Source: Bradysia coprophila (lineage: Eukaryota > Arthropoda > Insecta > Diptera > Sciaridae). Taken from it: a DNA stretch of 64,000 nucleotides. Below are positions 36,659 to 47,826 of the stretch, in pieces. Under the pieces are notes generated by a model. The model ran no database searches and was not told the origin of the DNA. It saw nothing but the letters and a program-made list of their open reading frames with translations. The stretch covers positions 6,614,140 to 6,678,139 of the forward strand of contig NC_050738.1 of NCBI RefSeq assembly GCF_014529535.1, read 5' to 3'. Numbering within the stretch: the stretch's first letter is position 1; each line of letters begins with the position of its first letter. Position numbers and translations under genes: made by a program.

Positions 36659-36999
36659 CGATAAAAATATTTTTAATCGCTTGATTTCAAATCTTGTACT
36701 TCAAGCATGTTAAAAAATTCATTTTACGGTAAAAACGAATTTTGACAGGCCGAAAACAACCGACCGTCATCCATAGAAGCAAACATAACCGCAATTTAAA
36801 CAAATTTGTTCGTTAAAACTTCAAAGTGAGGTTGTGTTGGCTTCTCTGTGGATGACGATTGACATTTTGAACGGCCTTGGAAGAGACCTATACATACTTG
36901 TAAAGGACAATATATTACACAAAACTTGTCATTATTTTTGTCGTCGTTATCGATAACAGATGAATAGCTGTATAAGACGAGTGTGTTTGTGAGTATCAA

Positions 37000-38084
37000 A
37001 AATCAATCCAATTCAATGTTTATTATTTTCAGAACAAAAGAGGAATTAAATCCTTATACAAATGACCTTACGATTAGGTTAACAACAGTTTAAAGATATG
37101 GGCGAAAACACATTAACGATGATACACAGAAAAGAAACACGATATAGCGATGAACATTAGATGCGACGTATTGGACAAGAATTAAAGTTAAAGTTTGACG
37201 TTACTAGCATTAGAAAAATCCTAATTGATGAATTACTTTGTAAGTATTTACATCACGTTGCTTAATTGCCTGCCAGAAATAATGTATCAGTCTAAAACCC
37301 TTAAAGGGTGAAGGTGACGCCAGTCATTGTCTCTAAACCTACAAAACAACTGATATCTTTGTAGGTGACGTATTCTGCGCCTGTACGTATTTACTGTTAA
37401 CAAAACTGTTATATCAGGGAAAAATATGTAAGAAAGGCATTCAAAAGTAAACAAGCCGAATCATCTGCCATTTTGTGACGCAACTTTTTTTCCAAAATTT
37501 TTGGATCACATTTTTGTGTACAGGCGGAGAACGCGTCACCTACAACGATATCAGTTATCTTGTAAATGAAGACATAATGACTTGCGTCACCTTCACCCTT
37601 TACGGATTTTTGACTGATTATAAAGTTAGGGCGTTCAAAGGAAGCGAGCTCAACAGATTCAATATTCAGTTACCGAATATTTGATTGTATTCGGCCTTTT
37701 TAGTGAATATTTTTCCTCCGGTGTCTTTCAACCATCTTACTATAACAGTGCTTCCTGTAAAGATGATTTTTTTATACTAAATATCGTCTAGTTCACAGTG
37801 AGCTTGAAATTTTTTACCCAAAATGTTATTGCTGTTATCCCCGTGAAACAGTTTTTATTAGAAAATGATCAGGACTTAGTACTTTGCATAGCACTGCTCC
37901 TGTCTTTACGAAAGAAATGCAACGCCTAATAAGATAACATTAGCCTCCAAATATTTCTTAAGTTCATGCTAGTAGCAGAGCTGTGTCCTCTGCCATAAAC
38001 AGCAATACCATTTTGGGTACTTTCAACTAAAAAAAGTTTTCAACCGGGCGTGGTTAAGGATTTTTGAGTCTGTTTTAGAATTAC
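37000..38084. other. Intergenic, no supported gene
   Basis: Words around AAGGGTGAAGGTGACGCAAG/CTTGCGTCACCTTCACCC (37300 and 37580) and ATATCGTTGTAGGTGACG-type phrases are inverted about 37430, so a decayed foldback unit of about 300 bp probably lies at 37295-37605. No gene. Confidence 0.45.
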
Positions 38085-38889
38085 CCCGTCCAAGTGATAC
38101 AAGTATTATCGACATATCCAGAGGTGAGTTTCCATCTTCGTCTCTAGTATTTACGTCTGCTCCATGTTCAACAAGATATTTGATAACATGAAATTGTGCT
38201 GTAAACCAATTCATTCGTTAGTCATTTCGTTTCTATTGATGAGTTTAAACCGGTTCGACTACCTCCCCCAGCTGCCAGCTGCAAAGCAGTATCTCCTTGA
38301 TCTGATCTGGCTTCGATGTCAGCCCCATATTCAACAAGATATTTGACAACCTCCAATCGACCTGAAATGCAATTCATTTCACGCTTAAATCTCACCCGTT
38401 TTCTCTTTTTCTTTTTAAAAGGTAATCTACCCCAAAAAGCAGACACGTGCAATGCAGTCCATTGAGCATAATCTGTGGCTTTGATATTTGCTCCTCTTTC
38501 GATGAGATTTTTGACAGCATTCAAGTTACCTGCAATCGAACTAAATATTTGAACATTGTTCAGTCACGCATCCGTTACTGTGTGTTCACACAGCGATGCG
38601 AAATTTTTCTTTTGTACCAATGTCAAAGAACAAAAGAAAAGTTTCGCATCAGTCACTTTCGTATCGCCGTGAAGGCACACTTAGCATTTTCATAGCGGTG
38701 CTACTTTCCTCGTCTTGCCTTTGCAATTAAATCTTCATCCAGTTTGATTTGTTCAGGGGAAATGGTGGTTGTTGGCGTTCCTGTTGTTGCTATTAACGCC
38801 TCGTCTGATGGAACCACATTCGCACCTGTTTCGAAATAAAAATGTTTTATTTTTAGCACCGAAGCAAATTTTTCTTTGAGTTTGTTCAT
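38085..38889 (-). pseudogene. Ankyrin-repeat gene, one repeat per exon, with a broken splice donor
   Basis: Minus-strand exons: A 38889 (or 38825)-38709, B 38529-38431, C 38361-38263 and D 38198-38085. B and C are each 99 bp, one 33-residue ankyrin repeat, all joined in phase 1. Repeat signatures are visible: N-A-V-K-N-L-I-E-R-G-A-N-I in B, L-E-V-V-K-Y-L-V-E-Y-G-A-D-I in C and H-V-I-K-Y-L-V-E-H-G-A-D-V in D. The frame demands that exon A end at ...A-R-R-G, but the bases there are GAAAGT where GTAAGT is expected. The next GT puts an immediate stop in frame. Either a donor mutation has killed this copy, a non-canonical donor is used, or one base is wrong. The binding partner is unknown; ankyrin repeats mediate protein contacts. 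Confidence 0.7.
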
Positions 38890-39785
38890 ATAAATAAACT
38901 TGCTAATAGCTAATAGCTGTCACCAACGTCAACGACATACATGTCCAATGTCTATTCGTCAATATTGTCCCATTTTTTTCTCTAAGCTCTAAAATTTAAT
39001 GTCAATTTTCAGTATGTATGAAATGGCTGGCAGACAGCTTCATTTCTGCCTTACTTCTGATATGTATATTCCAACCTCTGACATGTATATTGTACATGTC
39101 CGACGTTTAATCATACATACTGTTCGTGAATATTTGTGTCACTCGTATGTTTATACGTCGAACATGTATGATATGTCTGCCAGCTACTTTATACACACAT
39201 CAGCATCAGCATATAAATCGAATCGAGGGAAAAATCTGTGGCAAGAATTTTAATTGTTCTGGTTCTTCTTGTTCAAAAAATGGACAGTGTACTTCATCTA
39301 AGTTTAACATTGTATAGACATTGTATGTGGTTAGTGTGCAACTTTGATAGATGGTAGCTTAAAAAAGTTTCCTATCATCAAATGTCTGTTGCAAACGACC
39401 AAATTAGACTTACTGCTCTAAAAAAGTGCTAAGAAAGCTAGTCGCAAGTTCAGTTTGTTTTCAACTCTTTATTCTCTTAGAGCTCGACTAGCTTTCGTTG
39501 ATAGAGTTTGAGATCAGCTTTTCTAAACGCCTACAATCGTCAAAATTGATTCAGAAATGGTCAGGGAAGTCTCTCTCAATGTTAGCGGTTTTTTCGACAC
39601 TTTTTCTGGAATGGTCCATTACACAGAGTCTTCCGATCACTTGACAAGAAAGTTGTTCGACTAGTTTTAGATATTGCACCAACCTTTCAGAACCTGTTGA
39701 GATCATCAAACGATCAAACAATGTTCAAATTTGACGAAGACAAACTAAAACTAAAAAAAAAGATCGAAAACTTTGACCCCTCAAT
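38890..39785. other. Intergenic, no supported gene
   Basis: Upstream of the ankyrin gene. A stretch at 39050-39180 repeats ACATGTATRT-type words (CTCTGACATGTATATT). Upstream ankyrin exons might lie here but none could be supported. Confidence 0.35.
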
Positions 39786-39920
39786 CCATAGAGTTACACT
39801 CGAGAGATGGCATGGTGGCGCTGACATTCTTAAACATGTCTGGGAGCCTTTGTAATTTTTGGATGCCGATAAGCATCAGCGCCACCATGTCACCTCTCGA
39901 GTGTAACTCTATGCCTCAAT
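39786..39920. repeat. Short element with about 38-bp terminal inverted repeats
   Basis: CATAGAGTTACACTCGAGAG on the left is mirrored by CTCTCGAGTGTAACTCTATG on the right, and pairing extends inward through TGGTGGCGCTGA. A solo end of the same family is at 21161-21178. MITE-like. Confidence 0.85.
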
Positions 39921-40849
39921 CATATCCAATCATCAAAATACATTAAAACTCCTTAGTGAGCGAGACGACTTTTTCTGAAATAGCCGCTCTGACTAGATAG
40001 TGAAAGTGACGAATGCGCTGTAAAAATAGAATTCGCAATAAAATGTTGGTTCGCATGTGTGCTCCGAACAAAAGTTCATTGCAAGGTCAATGGAAAAGTT
40101 GAAAAAAAATAGGTTGATCTTGATCTTGATTTCATAATTACCATCAATTATGATTGTTACAATGATGGATAAGCTATGATTTCCAGAAAAATAGACTTCA
40201 TTGAACGATCTCAATCAAATTATTCATGAACGTGGGGGAAATATTTAAACTACAACAAAATATGAAAGTACCTGCTAGAATGCAACAAGTCAGCACACAA
40301 ATTCTGAACAAAAGCTGCATTGTAACGCAATGATTCAGTTTCTTTGAAAGTCGCTGGAATATTACACTTTTATTAAAGAATAAACAGAATTGACTGGAAT
40401 TGACAGAATTGAAGGAAAATTGAATATTCACAGAAAATCCGAAACAGTGTCTGAGTTTGACGAAAATGCAAGCAAAAATGAAAGAAATCTACAGCAATCT
40501 AAACCGTAGTTATTCGCACGAACTGATGATCTGTTTTGAATGTGGGCGTTCATACGACAATTTGATTTTTTTTTTCGCTTGTGATATTCAACCAGTTTGA
40601 AATTTCGTATGTAATTCCTTTGAAACAAGGCATCAGAACAGTCGGAGCGTTTGCTGCGACTTAGCCCCGTACAACCCGTAATCCTATTTCGTCCGCAACC
40701 ATAATACGTCCGTAGCCCTAATAAGCCCGGAACCCTAATACGTCTACAACCCTCTAATGCGTCTTTTACCAAAATGCAAGTCAAGTTGGGCATTGTCAAA
40801 TTTACTGAAGCTGTTCATTTTTAAAATTGCGCATAGCGCAATTACGAAA
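39921..40849. other. Intergenic, no supported gene
   Basis: Near 40660-40760 CCGTACAACCC/CCGCAACC/CCCTAATA-type phrases recur in a loose tandem (for example ATACGTC...AACCCTAATA). Open frames here are not credible genes. Confidence 0.35.
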
Positions 40850-41928
40850 GCCCGTACGAAGTACCTTTCAAATAAAACCAAATGTGCGAAAAGCACTTAG
40901 GGCCGAGTAGCGGCCTTAGTGCAAGGGCCCAAATTTGAAACTTTTTTTGCCATCATTCTATTCGGCATTCAATTATCTCTCAAATGAAACAAAAACTAGC
41001 AAAATCGGATGAGATTTACTCGATTTATGTGCAAAAAACACTTAGGGCCGAGTAGCGGCCTTAGTCCAAGGGCCCAAATTTGAAACTTTTTTCGCCATCA
41101 TTCTATTCGGCATTCAATTATCTCTCAAATGAAACAAAAACTAGCAAAATCGGATGAGATTTACTCGATTTATGTGCAAAAAACACTTAGGGCCGAGTAG
41201 CGGCCTTAGTCCAAGGGCCCTAATTTGAAACTTTTTTCGTCACGTTCTTTTCGGTATTCAATTACCTTCCATAAAAAACTAAAACTAGCAAAATCGGATG
41301 AGATTTATTCGATTTATGTGCAAAAAACACTTAGGGCCGAGTAGCGGCCTTAGTGCAAGGGCCCAAATTTGAAACTTTTTTTGCCATCATTCTATTCGGC
41401 ATTCAATTATCTCTCAAATGAAACTAGCAAAACTAGCAAAATCGGATGAGATTTACTCGATTTATGTGCAAAAAACACTTAGGGCCGAGTAACGACCTTT
41501 GAGCCCTCCCAACAAGCCCACGTTGCATCTTACCCAAAGCAATGTTCAGCAACTTTGTTCTACTCGTCAATACCTTTCATTTGATATATCACAAGCAGCT
41601 ATTGCGTGCGTATTTCGGTAGATATCGTCGAAAGACTGAAAAACACCTATAGGGCCCTAGCTCTGGAAGGGCCGACCCTACCATGCCCATTTTCGAACTT
41701 GACCTTACTTTTGTCGATACCAATCGGGGAAAAAAAGAATTTTGAAAAAAGGTTGTGATTTACTCTAGCTAGAGGGGTCATAGACGGACGGACGGACGGA
41801 CATTTTTTTTATTGCGGATTCGTCATCTATGAACATAACCAAATGCTTTGCCCTTACTGTCTGCTTCCAATTCGACGTGTTACAAACGGCATATTAATCT
41901 TATAAGCCCCCAGTACTTCGTACGGGGC
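40850..41928. repeat. Element with CCCGTACGAAGTAC ends and a 145-bp internal tandem array
   Basis: GCCCGTACGAAGTAC at the left is inverted at the right (CAGTACTTCGTACGGGGC). Inside, GGCCGAGTAGCGGCCTTAGT-type units start at 40901, 41046, 41191, 41335 and 41483, a period of 144-148 bp. Near the right end lies a run of GGAC tetramers followed by poly-T. A relative lies at 49945-50963. Noncoding. Confidence 0.8.
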
Positions 41929-42241
41929 TAAAAATTCACCACTCCATACATATTGGTATTTGGTGAATTTGTTTGTATGGAACTCGGGATAAAAAGATGA
42001 AAAATCGAATTTTCGTGTGAATTTCGTTGATCCGAGACGTAGCCGAGGTCAATAAACACACAAAAACGATACTTTTCATTTTTATCCCGAGTTATGGATT
42101 TTACATGATGAGGGTGTCGAAAGTAGTGCTTGACACGTGAAAAGTACGGTTTTCGATGCATGTAGCATATAAAGTGTAATTTGTACAGTTTAGCATTTAC
42201 AAATTTTGATTTTGTTTTCGACCTAAAATTACTTCGAAACG
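41929..42241. other. Short inverted repeat, no gene
   Basis: AACTCGGGATAAAAAGATGAAAA-like bases (41983) are mirrored by CATTTTTATCCCGAGTT (42078). This is a hairpin-type repeat of about 115 bp. Confidence 0.5.
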
Positions 42242-42454
42242 TCAAGCAATGCGTGTGGGAATTAATTGAACTTCAGCAATGCGAACGATTCGATTTATTA
42301 AATTCCTCAATTTTTGAATCACGTCTTGCATGATTGCATGTTTCTCCAAATAACTTCTACTTGGATCGTTGATGAAGGCACTCAGATCAAACGCAAATCT
42401 GTTCATTTGAAGTTGGTATGCATCATACAAGACTGTAAAGCGATTGCAAACCAA
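42242..42454 (-). other. Unrecognised small ORF
   Basis: The 70-codon frame M-V-C-N-R-F-T-V-L-Y-D-A-Y has a V-C-N-R start like the interior of the frames at 36658 and 52369, and a helix-like C-terminal half (K-L-R-N-L-I-N-R-I-V-R-I-A). It could be an exon or a remnant. The product is not recognised. Confidence 0.3.
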
Positions 42455-43035
42455 TATACTTTTGTCTGAATTATCAAATTCATCTTTTGCCCAAATAACG
42501 AGACATTTTTCTTTTTACAGACCCTTAGCACTTTTACAAAATCTTCTGAAAAATGTAATAATGACCAACGACCTCGCAGGACAATCTACCCATCTAGTGC
42601 CGTAAAAAAGCATTTCTTTTCATTTATTGTCATAAAAAAGAAATCTTCAATAAATGATCCGCGTAGCTCCAGAATGTATACAATTTTAAGGAGCTACATT
42701 CATGTATGCAACTCAGCATCATTATGTGCAAAATTTGGAAACCTTAGATGCCACTACATAAATGAATCTCGGTGAAAAATAGTTCGCAATTTTTGAACAT
42801 TATGATCGCGAGTTGCATAAACCTTATTAGGTTCAACATCTCTCGTATTTTTTACAAAGTAATGATAACAGAGGGCGTTGCTACCGCCTCCCGAATAGAA
42901 CGCATATGACGACATATTTGACACGCGGCCTTGTAGCAACTATATTGTTCGTTGGTAAATGCATTTTTACGAACACGATGTGTATTGCCATACTCGGCCT
43001 ACGGCACATCTAATACAATATTCAAAATATCAAAA

Positions 43036-43114
43036 TTGGGAAGTGGATAAATGTATTACAAATGAAATCTTGATTTGTGTGTCTGTCTATGTAATACATT
43101 TATCCACTTCCCAA
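43036..43114. repeat. 79-bp hairpin with 25-bp perfect ends
   Basis: TTGGGAAGTGGATAAATGTA at the left is mirrored by TACATTTATCCACTTCCCAA at the right, around a loop containing TTGATTTGTGTGTC. Possibly a MITE remnant. Confidence 0.75.
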
Positions 43115-46100
43115 GAGCACTCGGTGTCATAAATAACTATTGTACAACCAGCTGCGACAAGTGAACTTTTGAACGGTAAACATAACAGATGATTCATGCT
43201 GGTTTACCATAAGTTAATATAAAAAGAATTTAGGCGGATCGGGGATTGTCTATATTCGCTCAAAGAGTCTCTACTTTGACAATCAATTGTGGTCAATTGT
43301 GGTAATACCTAGATTTTCATTACCTAATGAAAATAAGATTTTTGCCGTAAGCCTTAATCTAATTCCTCGTCCATGTCTCTAAATAGATTTGAATGTAGAC
43401 AAGATATGTGTGTAAGTGAAAAACAAGAAAACAAATAAACCAAATTATTGGATTATATCCCCAAGTTAAGCCCACGAGATTATAGAAAATTTATTTACCA
43501 GTCTACTACAACTGTCGTCGTGTTTAGATGTTATTATTATTTCAAAGGATGGAGAAAGATATTATTATTTATTGTTATTGTTGAACTTCTGCTGAACGTT
43601 ACTATAAGCTACGTATGTACAGTTGTTTTGACAGAGGGCATTAACACATCTCCAAGGCAATATTTATTATTCCATTAATGACTTATATCCCTATGTCCTC
43701 TTTCTTGTTGTGAAAATGGTCGGATATGAAATAATATCTTGTTTGAAAAATGGAAACAATAACATAATCTATCGTCCATCGGATCACGGCAACAAGAATG
43801 TAAAACCATCGGTTTAGTAGGTCAATTGGCACAGTAAAGAGTCGGAAGTGGAAAGTTGCTATGATGGTAGCAATTCAGTCATATTTTAGTTTAGCTTTGA
43901 TACGCTTGCAGTTTGTAAGAGATTTATATTTTCGAACTTGCAGATCTTTTCCTCTTCGAAACAACCGCAAAGAAAAACTTTTAGGGAAAAGTCCATAGCA
44001 CTTTGTGCTACAAGCAATTACACTCTGGTTTGAATGCATGTACACTGTACACTTATGTGTGTGTTTTAACTCACACCAGAAATCGTTCCTATCCTAACAA
44101 AACTAACAAAGATCCTATTATGATTTTATCAATCTCCAAACTTATTTTATATTGGCTTGCACTAATAAGTGCTGTGAAAATACGGAAGTGATCTGAATAA
44201 CAAAACTCTCAGATTTTGTGTGTACATTACAATTTATAAGTGAAACCAAATGTTTTCCGATGGAAACTTGACCTAAAATTAAATTCTCGTTTAAGTTGAG
44301 CAATAGTTTCCTGCACAAACTTCTTCTCTCGTATTGTAGACCAATAAAGAGAAAAAAAAAATTGTTAACGCAATTCAAACTATCCGGTAAACTGTCCGTC
44401 GGCAATAGCCACTTTGATATACCAAAAACCGTACATTGACCGCAAAACGTTAATTGAGTAAAACCATCCCGAAACTTTATGGCACTAATCACATAACTAT
44501 CACAAAACGATAAGTTTGCCATCTTAGTCGACGGCCTTTACGTAAATACTTTTCGTGTTCGTAGCAAACTCTCGGCCAGCAGGACCAAACTATATTTAGT
44601 TTTACAGTGCAAATGTTGTCGGAGTGTTTTTCATCAACGAAATTGTTCGCATATTTGTACAAAAGAAGAAAAGACACAAAATTATCTCAACAAACGAAAC
44701 TTTATTAGAAAACGTGCGCTTTATTAAATTAGGTCCGAAATGTAAATGTGTGTACAGTCAATGTTTCCGTATTAAGCTATTTAAGTTGTTGTTGTTGATG
44801 ATGATGATGGTAGAGTGGAGATGTTAGTTTAGTCGAAGTGTGTGGTATATTTGTATATGTTATAATTGAGGTTCCAGATGGAAATTCGGAGAACGGGACT
44901 GTGTATAATAAAGCGTATGTGGTGAGCGCTAACACAAAACTTTGTTATTCAAGTGACCGTGGGATGCCTCTTAATTAATTAGGACATCCGAAAAAGTCTC
45001 ACATTTATTTTCTTTTCGACATATTTTGATATATATACCATTCTTTCGCCCTTTGATGGATGGTTCATTTTAGTATAAATGTCTAGAAAAACGTATATAA
45101 GCGACACATCCTGAAATAAAAATAAATGACCGAGAACACATGAGACGACACAATATCACAGCCAAATTGAGTGCCATAGTCCGAAAATAGCATTTCACTT
45201 TGATATGCGACCACACACACACACACTCAAGCAAAAAGAAATGAACAAAACTTTGAGTAATGATTGTTACTTTACTTTCTATACTTTCAGCACACCCTAA
45301 AGCTTTATGTGCACTAAATTACCCATAAACTTGTTAGACAAATCGTTCAAAAGTACTTATATTCGTCTCGTCGTTCGTTGCACATAATATAAAACTTTCG
45401 GAATTTATTTTTCCCTCACCGAAATAAGCATCAAAACCTCTTTGTAGACAGCTGCTGCAAAATGCAATGGAGAGACCACTTCTGGCGGATGATGGTGTAT
45501 ACGGTATGTACGTAGTGCCAATACCAAAAGTGTGCGTATTATTGCAGATCTATGGGTATAAGTAAAAGTTTATTTTCGGGAAAAAACTTTAAAATTACTT
45601 TTAGAACGGTATGCATTCGGAAGAGGTTAAAACGAGTATACGGTTTTGATTAGAGGCACTTTTCGAGAAGGCGGGCGGCTGATGTTTAATAAACGTAAAA
45701 GTTTTGAATAACTCTTTTTACGGCCGTGAAAAATGAGTTTATACACGCCATGTCATTCATTCACCTTTGAATTTAATTTTAAATTACAACTTAAATGGGG
45801 TGGTTAAAGAATCGGGCAAACGAAAAATAAAAGAATCGTTTCAGTAAAATGGTTTAATTTGGGATGTCCTTGCCCTCAACGTTCTTTTATTTGAAATTTT
45901 TTTCAGCGATTTTGAAAAGTTATATATTTTAGGAGAAGACTGCCATCTGACTTCAAAATTGTCGAGAAGGATAAGAATTAATTTTCACAAAGAGAAATCA
46001 TTTTTTTTACTGCAACTCGTACATATACAGTCTGGAAATGATAAGAACAACCAATTCACAATCCAATTGTCTCTGTTCACTCCAGATAATCGCACTTTAT

Positions 46101-46247
46101 GTGGAACGAATAAGATAAGTTGATTTGAAATGTTCCGTTCTTATAATTTTCAATCTGTGGATTATCGTCATGATAACTAAAAAAAACTTGAACCCACATA
46201 ATCACTGTGATAAATCTACATTAGTCAGTTGACAACTCAATAAAACC
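43115..46247. other. Intergenic, no supported gene
   Basis: About 3 kb without recognisable coding potential. A short ACACAC run lies near 45215. Several open frames of 60-126 codons have no domain, signal peptide or splice logic that I can defend. Confidence 0.35.
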
Positions 46248-46647
46248 TTTAAGACGAATCTACACCTGGCTAGATTGTTGCCTACATTTCGAGGCAAGAT
46301 TATTATTATTTTAATGATAATTATCGACTCGTATCCTTTTTCGAAAAAAGTACGACCATCGTTTGGTGTTAAAATGTGGCAGCAAAAATTTAAATGTTTG
46401 TGGTGATGTAACCTCAGTCCGAGAAAACTCAAAATATGTTCCAATTTTCATGAAATATTGAGTTTTCACGGACTGAGGTTACATCCCAACAAACATTCAA
46501 ATTTTTACTGAAAACTAACACATTTTAACACCAAACGATGGTCGTAGTTTTCCCAAAAAGAAAGCGAGTCCAAAATTATCATCAAAATAATAATAGTTTT
46601 GCACCGAAATGTAGGCAACAATTTAGGCATGTGTAGATTCCTCTTAA
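46248..46647. repeat. Foldback element of the TTTAAGA/GCCTACATTT family
   Basis: The left arm begins CCTTTAAGACGAATCTACAC; the right arm ends GTGTAGATTCCTCTTAATAG. In order on the arm: TTGTTGCCTACATTTCG, GTACGACCATCGTTTGG, AATTTAAATGTTTG and GATGTAACCTCAGTCCGTG. Arms of about 190 bp meet near 46440. The truncated relative is at 7038-7215. Elements at 55712-56121 and 59693-60088 share the same words in the same order but differ between them. Confidence 0.85.
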
Positions 46648-46649
46648 TA

Positions 46650-47826
46650 GTGTACAATTCAAAACATTGAATGCCTAATAATTTCCAACTCACAGATTAA
46701 GTCTGTAGAACTGGGACTGGTGTTTCAATTCTGTGATATTAATGCGACCTGGTGGATGATGTCGAAAACGTTCATAAAAGATTTCATAACAAGTCCTTTA
46801 TGTTCAAAAATCTTTTTTTTTCATTTTTCGCCCTCCGCTGAAACTTCAGAAGCCTTGGTTGTGAAAAAAGTTGTGTTTACCTCGGGGAAAAAGTTGGAAA
46901 TTGCATTTTCTCGGGTGACTTGTAGCGCTCGACACTCTTAAAATGGAGTTTCAACTTTTTTCCCTTCGTTGTCCAAGTAACTATTTATCCAACAGAATCA
47001 TTGGAAAGCGTGATATCATACCTCAAGATAACATTCAGTTGCAGGTTTACATTTCAGTTCGTTGAATATCTAGTCGAGAATGGGTGTAATTTCATAGTTT
47101 TTTCTTTGTCATCTGGGCGTTGTTTAAACGTTGTTTTTAGATCCCCTAGAGTCCCTCTACTTTAAACACTTTGACATGTACCCCTTGAGTTTAAAATTTA
47201 TTTTTCCTCAGTAGAACTGTGATTTGTAAATTGGGTCGTTTAGGCCAAGGTTCTGAAAGAACAGGGACACTTACGAAAGCGTTTGCAACAAATTTGTTTT
47301 GTTAAGTTGAAATCATCATATTCACAATACTATTTGCCACCACAGAGAAATTTTTATGTCACGATCAACTCTTTCAGATCCTTGGTTTAGGCCTGTTTAT
47401 TGATTAATGAACGAGTAAATAAATTAAATAAATAAAAGACTTCAAATACTTATAAACAAATTGTATGTATTTACAAAAAGAATTTTTATTTTTACACTTT
47501 GACTTATTGCTAAATATTAGGAAGATACATTCAGTCCAAGCTTATTCGAAATGTTAGAAAAAAACCAAATGTTTGAGTGGTTAAAATCGTTAAAATGTTT
47601 TTTTTTTGTAAAAGTTTAAACACCTGTTCCATGCAAGAAACAATTTTAGTTCATCTTATGTACATTTAAATAATTTTTATTACAGGAGTTGATGCGATTT
47701 GATGTTAGGATTCTCTATGGATCACGATGTAGCTATTGGTAGTTGTGTTTGCAGTTCGACTTGATGTTCATGGTGCTCGATAAATCTAAAAAACGCCATT
47801 TTCATGCAACTTCGACCAATGTAGGA
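46650..47826. other. 3' flank of the kinase gene, no gene seen
   Basis: A minus-strand AATAAA (plus TTTATT at 47676-47681) lies about 146 bp beyond the kinase stop and may be its polyadenylation signal. Nothing else is supported. Confidence 0.45.

Noticed and set aside
40880..41500. CRISPR-like array
   Set aside because: Units are about 145 bp head-to-tail with no unique spacers, in a eukaryotic genome; it is a tandem repeat.
40850..41928. Helitron with a 3' hairpin
   Set aside because: A small palindrome precedes the left end, but the CTRR end and TC start are missing and the ends are inverted repeats.
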